From an uncultured Lachnotalea sp. (lineage in GTDB: Bacteria; Bacillota; Clostridia; Lachnospirales; Lachnospiraceae): 64,000 bases of DNA. Positions within the stretch are counted from its first letter, which is position 1; every line of letters starts with the position of its first letter. A program made the position numbers and the translations under genes. Location: contig CAOKOS010000001.1 in the NCBI GenBank assembly GCA_948470255.1, forward strand, positions 1 to 64,000, written 5' to 3'. The notes below the pieces were generated by a model that was not told the DNA's origin, searched no databases, and saw only the letters and a program-made list of their open reading frames with translations. Positions 59,997 to 64,000 of the stretch are shown one piece after another.

Positions 59997-62900
59997 ATGT
60001 GGGATGAATGGCTGAATAGCTTAAATAAATTAATTGATGAGGCAGAGATAGTATCCTTTGATGTATTTGATACATTACTCTTTCGCATGGAAAAGATGCC
60101 GGAGGATGTGTTTGCATTGATGGAAAAGAATTTGGGAATCATTGGTTTTGCACAGTTTAGGCAGGAAAGCCAGAGAAAAGCCAGCATGGAGCTGGAGAGG
60201 GATAAGGGATATCCCCATGCGAATCTGGATGAGATCTATGGTTACATGGCGCTTCACGGGGAACGGGCGGGGGTCGACTGGAAACAGATCCAGGATTACG
60301 AGGTTCAGGTGGAGTTGGATTCTGTGTTTGCCAATGGGCAGATGTATCAGGTCTATCAATATGCCAGGCAGAAAAAAAAGCGGGTAATTGCAGTCAGCGA
60401 TATGTATCTACAGAAAAAAGTTATTGTGCAGATATTGGAAAAATGTGGATATATGTTTGATGCTGTCTATATTTCGGCAGATGAGAGAAAAACGAAATAT
60501 GGCGATGGAAAACTTTTTAAATGGGTAGTTCAGCAGGAAAAGGCACAGCCGTCGCAAATTCTTCATATCGGCGATAATTACAAATCAGATGTGGAAAATG
60601 CCAGGAAGCAAGGACTCAATAGTATTCATTATCAGAAAACAGAAAATGATGTAACAAGTCATGTCCCCTCATTTTTAGGCGGGATTGCAAACGCACTTTG
60701 CGGTGGGAAGGAAAATTTCTGGTATCGGCTGGGAGCCGCCCTTGGAGGTCCGTTATATCTGGAGCTTTATCTTTGGTTGAAAAAAATACAGGAAGCAGGA
60801 AATTATGATAAAATATTTTTTCTGGCCAGGGATGGATATGTTTTATACGAAATATATAGAAGTATGCCCTTTGTATCCTCCACTATGGACATCCAGCCGT
60901 TGCAAAAAGGCATGGGGGAGGAAAAAGCAGAGTATTTTTACTTTTCAAGGAGGGCGCTTCTTCTGGCAGGAATTGAGCAACTAGATGAGTCGGCGCTGGA
61001 ACTGCTGCCGCCCCATACCCTTGGCCAGAGCCTGCAGGATGTGTTTGATTATCTGGGGGTTACAGACATTTGCGGGGGGAGCATTGGACGTGAGGGTTAC
61101 AAAAGCCTTCGTGACGTCATAAAAAGCAGGGAAGACTGGAAAAAAATAAAAAATATTTTTAAATACAATGAAAAGGCATTTTTGGAAAGGTGTAAGGAAG
61201 AGCGGAAAAATGTCCTGGCATATTTAAAGAAAACTGGTTTTATGGACAGCAGGGCCTTGATATTTGACTGTGGATGGAACGGAAGCAGCCAGTATTTTCT
61301 GAAGAGGTTTTTAAAAACGGTAAAATATGAAAAAGAATACCAGTTTGCCTATGTGGGAATCTGCGATAGTGTAAAAAGCAGAAAACAGTTAAAGGGATTG
61401 AACTACAGCACATACTTGTTTGATTGTGATAAAAACCGGGACATGCAGGAGCAGGTCATGCATGCCGTGGTTTTGTTTGAATTGTTTTTCAGCGCTCCCC
61501 ATGAGTCTGTATGGTATTTTGATCAAAAAGGACCGGTGCTTGAGCCGGATGGGGACTATAACCATGAAAGTCAGGAACTGACGGCAGGGATTAAGGACTT
61601 TGTCATCAAAAGCAAGCCTTTTGTAGAAAAATATGGAATTAAGATTGACAAAAAAGAGGCGGTGGCAGGGATTGTCCGCCTTGTAAATGCCCCTACCCTG
61701 GAAGAGGCGGTTATCATTGGAAATCTTCGGAATGTGGATGGGTTTGTAAAGGCAAAACGAGATGTTAAGTATATTGCAAAAATTCCTTTGAAAGCATATT
61801 TAAAGAATCCCCAGACAGAGGTTTACTGGCTGGAAGGGCTTTTGAAGCGCCAGGATGTCAACGAATTTGTGAAGTGGAGGGTGGCTGGAAAGAATGGTGT
61901 GGATTATCTGGAATATAAAAGAAGACAAAGAAAGAAAGATGACTGGGAAGAGACTATCGTTGATTTAAAGCAAATTAAAAGAAAATATGGAAAAAAAGGG
62001 TATGCGCTTGTAAAAGGCCAGATGGAACGGGAGGCACAAGATACTTACAGCCAATGGATAAAAGAGAATGAAACCGGACAGGAATTTACGGAAAGGCTGG
62101 AATATAGCCCGCTTATTTCAGTGGTGATCCCAGTCTATAATGTGGAAGAAGTGCAGCTTCGGGAATGTATAGAGTCTGTGGAAGCGCAGATTTATGAAAA
62201 CTGGGAGCTGTGTCTTGTGGATGATGCCTCCACCTGGCCGTCGGTGGGGGAAGTTTTAAAAGAATATGAAGGGAAAGAAAAAATCCATATCCGTTTCAGG
62301 AAGGAAAACGGCCATATTTCACGGGCAACCAATGACGGAATCGCCATGGCTTCCGGTGAATTTATTGCTTTTTCTGACTGCGATGATGTGCTTGCGCCAA
62401 ATGCCCTTTATGAAATGGTAAAGCTTTTGAACGTGAATCCGGCCTATGATTTTATTTACAGCGACGAGGATAAGTTGACTGAGGATGGAAAACAGAGACA
62501 TTCTCCATTTTTTAAGCCGGACTGGTCGCCAGATACTTTTATGGAATTGATGTACACCAATCATTTGGCAATTTATCGAAGGAGCCTGGTGGAGCGGACA
62601 GGAGGGCTGCGCAGCGAATTTAACGGGGCCCAGGACTATGACTTTACTCTGAGATTTATGGAATACAGCGACAATTCAAAAGTAGGGCATGTTTCAAAAG
62701 TACTTTATCATTGGAGAGAGAGGGGAGAGTCCATTGCTTCTAATCCTGAAGCAAAGCCTTATGCCTTGGAAGCTATGAAAAAAGCCAAAGAGGAAGCGCT
62801 TTTCCGGCGGGGGCTTTCAGGGGAAGTGCGCTATATCCCCGATATGTATCAATACCGTGTCGTCTACCACCCGAAAGAGAATCCGCTTGTGTCTGTGATT

Positions 62901-64000
62901 ATTCCATCGAAGGATAATGTGGAAGTATTGAAAAGGTGCATCCTGTCCATAAAGGAATATACAGAGTACACAAATTATGAGATCGTCGTTGTGGATAATG
63001 GGAGTTCAGAAGAAAACAAAGCCCGGATAGAGGAAATTTGCAGACAGCAGGTGTGCCGCTATCTTTATAAAAAACAGTCCTTTAATTTCTCCGCCATGTG
63101 CAATCAGGGGGCAGCTGCCGCCAGTGGGGAATATCTGCTGTTTTTAAATGACGATACAGAGGTGTGTTCAAAAGACTGGATGGAAATTCTGACTGGCCAG
63201 GCCTCGCTGAAGCATGTGGGAGCAGTTGGCGCGAAACTGCTTTATCCAAAAAGCCATAACATCCAGCATGCAGGAATTACCAATTTGGAAATTGGGCCTT
63301 CCCATGCCCTTTTGAAGGCAGACGACAGGATCATCCATTATTTTGGAAGAAACAGGATAGATTATAATTATCTGGCAGTGACTGGCGCCTGCCTTATGGT
63401 AGCGAAGGATAAATTTGAGAAAGTAAGGGGATATGAAGAAAAGCTGCCAATTGCATACAATGACATTGACCTGTGTTTTAAGCTGTATGAAAATGGGTTT
63501 TATAATGTGATACGGAATGATGTTGTGTTATATCATTATGAATCCTTCAGCAGGGGAAGTGATGATAAGGACAAGGAGAAACAAAAACGTTTGCAGGAAG
63601 AGAGGCGTTCTTTGTATGAGAGACATCCGGCGCTTGAAGGGCGGGATCCCTTTTATAATGTCAACCTAATGGGAAATGGCGTGGAATTCGGGTTGCGCGT
63701 AAAAAAGAAAGCAAATTTGGGTAAGCTGGAGCCTTTCGATGCTTCCAGAATTGTTGTTGGCGGTGATATCCACTTTTTTATCGACCAGTTTACGCCAGAT
63801 GAAATACTTCATGTACACGGCTGGGCTTATGAGAGAAATGGAAGACATGCGCCGTATACAAAAGTCTCTTTGGCTTTTTTAGGGAATGGAGAATATTCTT
63901 ATGAGGTAGAAACAGAGCAGGTATTCCGTATGGACATTGCTAGGGCGCAGCGCCGCTTAAAAGGTACGCCTTTCTCCGGATTTCAGTGTGATGTAGATAC
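59997..64000 (+). CDS. Giant multidomain protein: HAD-like hydrolase + two GT2 domains (3' end beyond window)
   Basis: Not in the ORF track (no stop before window end). Read by eye: MWDEWLNSLNKLIDEAEIVSFDVFDTLLFR (HAD I), HIGDNYKSDV (HAD IV), FFLARDGYVLYEIY; PLISVVIPVYNVEEVQLRECIESV...FSDCDDVL (GT2-1); PLVSVIIPSKDNVEVLKRCILSI...LFLNDDTEV (GT2-2). AAGGAG RBS upstream. Confidence 0.88.
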   Translation, partial: MWDEWLNSLNKLIDEAEIVSFDVFDTLLFRMEKMPEDVFALMEKNLGIIGFAQFRQESQRKASMELERDKGYPHANLDEIYGYMALHGERAGVDWKQIQDYEVQVELDSVFANGQMYQVYQYARQKKKRVIAVSDMYLQKKVIVQILEKCGYMFDAVYISADERKTKYGDGKLFKWVVQQEKAQPSQILHIGDNYKSDVENARKQGLNSIHYQKTENDVTSHVPSFLGGIANALCGGKENFWYRLGAALGGPLYLELYLWLKKIQEAGNYDKIFFLARDGYVLYEIYRSMPFVSSTMDIQPLQKGMGEEKAEYFYFSRRALLLAGIEQLDESALELLPPHTLGQSLQDVFDYLGVTDICGGSIGREGYKSLRDVIKSREDWKKIKNIFKYNEKAFLERCKEERKNVLAYLKKTGFMDSRALIFDCGWNGSSQYFLKRFLKTVKYEKEYQFAYVGICDSVKSRKQLKGLNYSTYLFDCDKNRDMQEQVMHAVVLFELFFSAPHESVWYFDQKGPVLEPDGDYNHESQELTAGIKDFVIKSKPFVEKYGIKIDKKEAVAGIVRLVNAPTLEEAVIIGNLRNVDGFVKAKRDVKYIAKIPLKAYLKNPQTEVYWLEGLLKRQDVNEFVKWRVAGKNGVDYLEYKRRQRKKDDWEETIVDLKQIKRKYGKKGYALVKGQMEREAQDTYSQWIKENETGQEFTERLEYSPLISVVIPVYNVEEVQLRECIESVEAQIYENWELCLVDDASTWPSVGEVLKEYEGKEKIHIRFRKENGHISRATNDGIAMASGEFIAFSDCDDVLAPNALYEMVKLLNVNPAYDFIYSDEDKLTEDGKQRHSPFFKPDWSPDTFMELMYTNHLAIYRRSLVERTGGLRSEFNGAQDYDFTLRFMEYSDNSKVGHVSKVLYHWRERGESIASNPEAKPYALEAMKKAKEEALFRRGLSGEVRYIPDMYQYRVVYHPKENPLVSVIIPSKDNVEVLKRCILSIKEYTEYTNYEIVVVDNGSSEENKARIEEICRQQVCRYLYKKQSFNFSAMCNQGAAAASGEYLLFLNDDTEVCSKDWMEILTGQASLKHVGAVGAKLLYPKSHNIQHAGITNLEIGPSHALLKADDRIIHYFGRNRIDYNYLAVTGACLMVAKDKFEKVRGYEEKLPIAYNDIDLCFKLYENGFYNVIRNDVVLYHYESFSRGSDDKDKEKQKRLQEERRSLYERHPALEGRDPFYNVNLMGNGVEFGLRVKKKANLGKLEPFDASRIVVGGDIHFFIDQFTPDEILHVHGWAYERNGRHAPYTKVSLAFLGNGEYSYEVETEQVFRMDIARAQRRLKGTPFSGFQCDVD

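Noticed and set aside
1-64000. CRISPR arrays, prophage, transposases/IS elements, rRNA
   Set aside because: No regularly spaced identical repeats, no cas, integrase, transposase or rRNA motifs noticed by eye in the window.

Overview
The window looks like a low-to-moderate GC Firmicute chromosome, probably a Lachnospiraceae-like gut Clostridia (inferred from gene content and order). Left part is mostly housekeeping: lrgAB, AI-2E-type transporter, threonine-synthase-like, T-box/pheST, eno, secG, rnr, smpB, a glycine-betaine-type ABC pair, ispF, cysS, mini-RNase III, rlmB. About 22.1-29.7 kb is an accessory catabolic cassette: FCD-GntR regulator, complete LivHMGFK-type ABC transporter, Gfo/Idh oxidoreductase and a UroD-superfamily protein with a methyltransferase-type HxC...C motif. 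Its promoter carries TGAATT boxes at exact 23-bp spacing. A tRNA-Thr and one of two copies of a tRNA-adjacent palindromic repeat follow. Next come a Leloir galactose cluster (lacI-type regulator, galK, galE, galT, pgm) with three 22-bp-phased repeats at the galK promoter, and a cdaA/cdaR/HPr region. From about 41.6 kb to the end there is a large cell-surface polysaccharide locus in two parts separated by leuA: a Wzy/Wzx-like part, and a glf/rfbC/Wzm-Wzt ABC-exporter part. The second part includes an apparent split WbdD-like methyltransferase plus kinase-like pair and a >1,330-aa HAD + GT2 + GT2 protein that is absent from the ORF track because it runs off the window. Annotations are from reading motifs and translations; no database searches were run.
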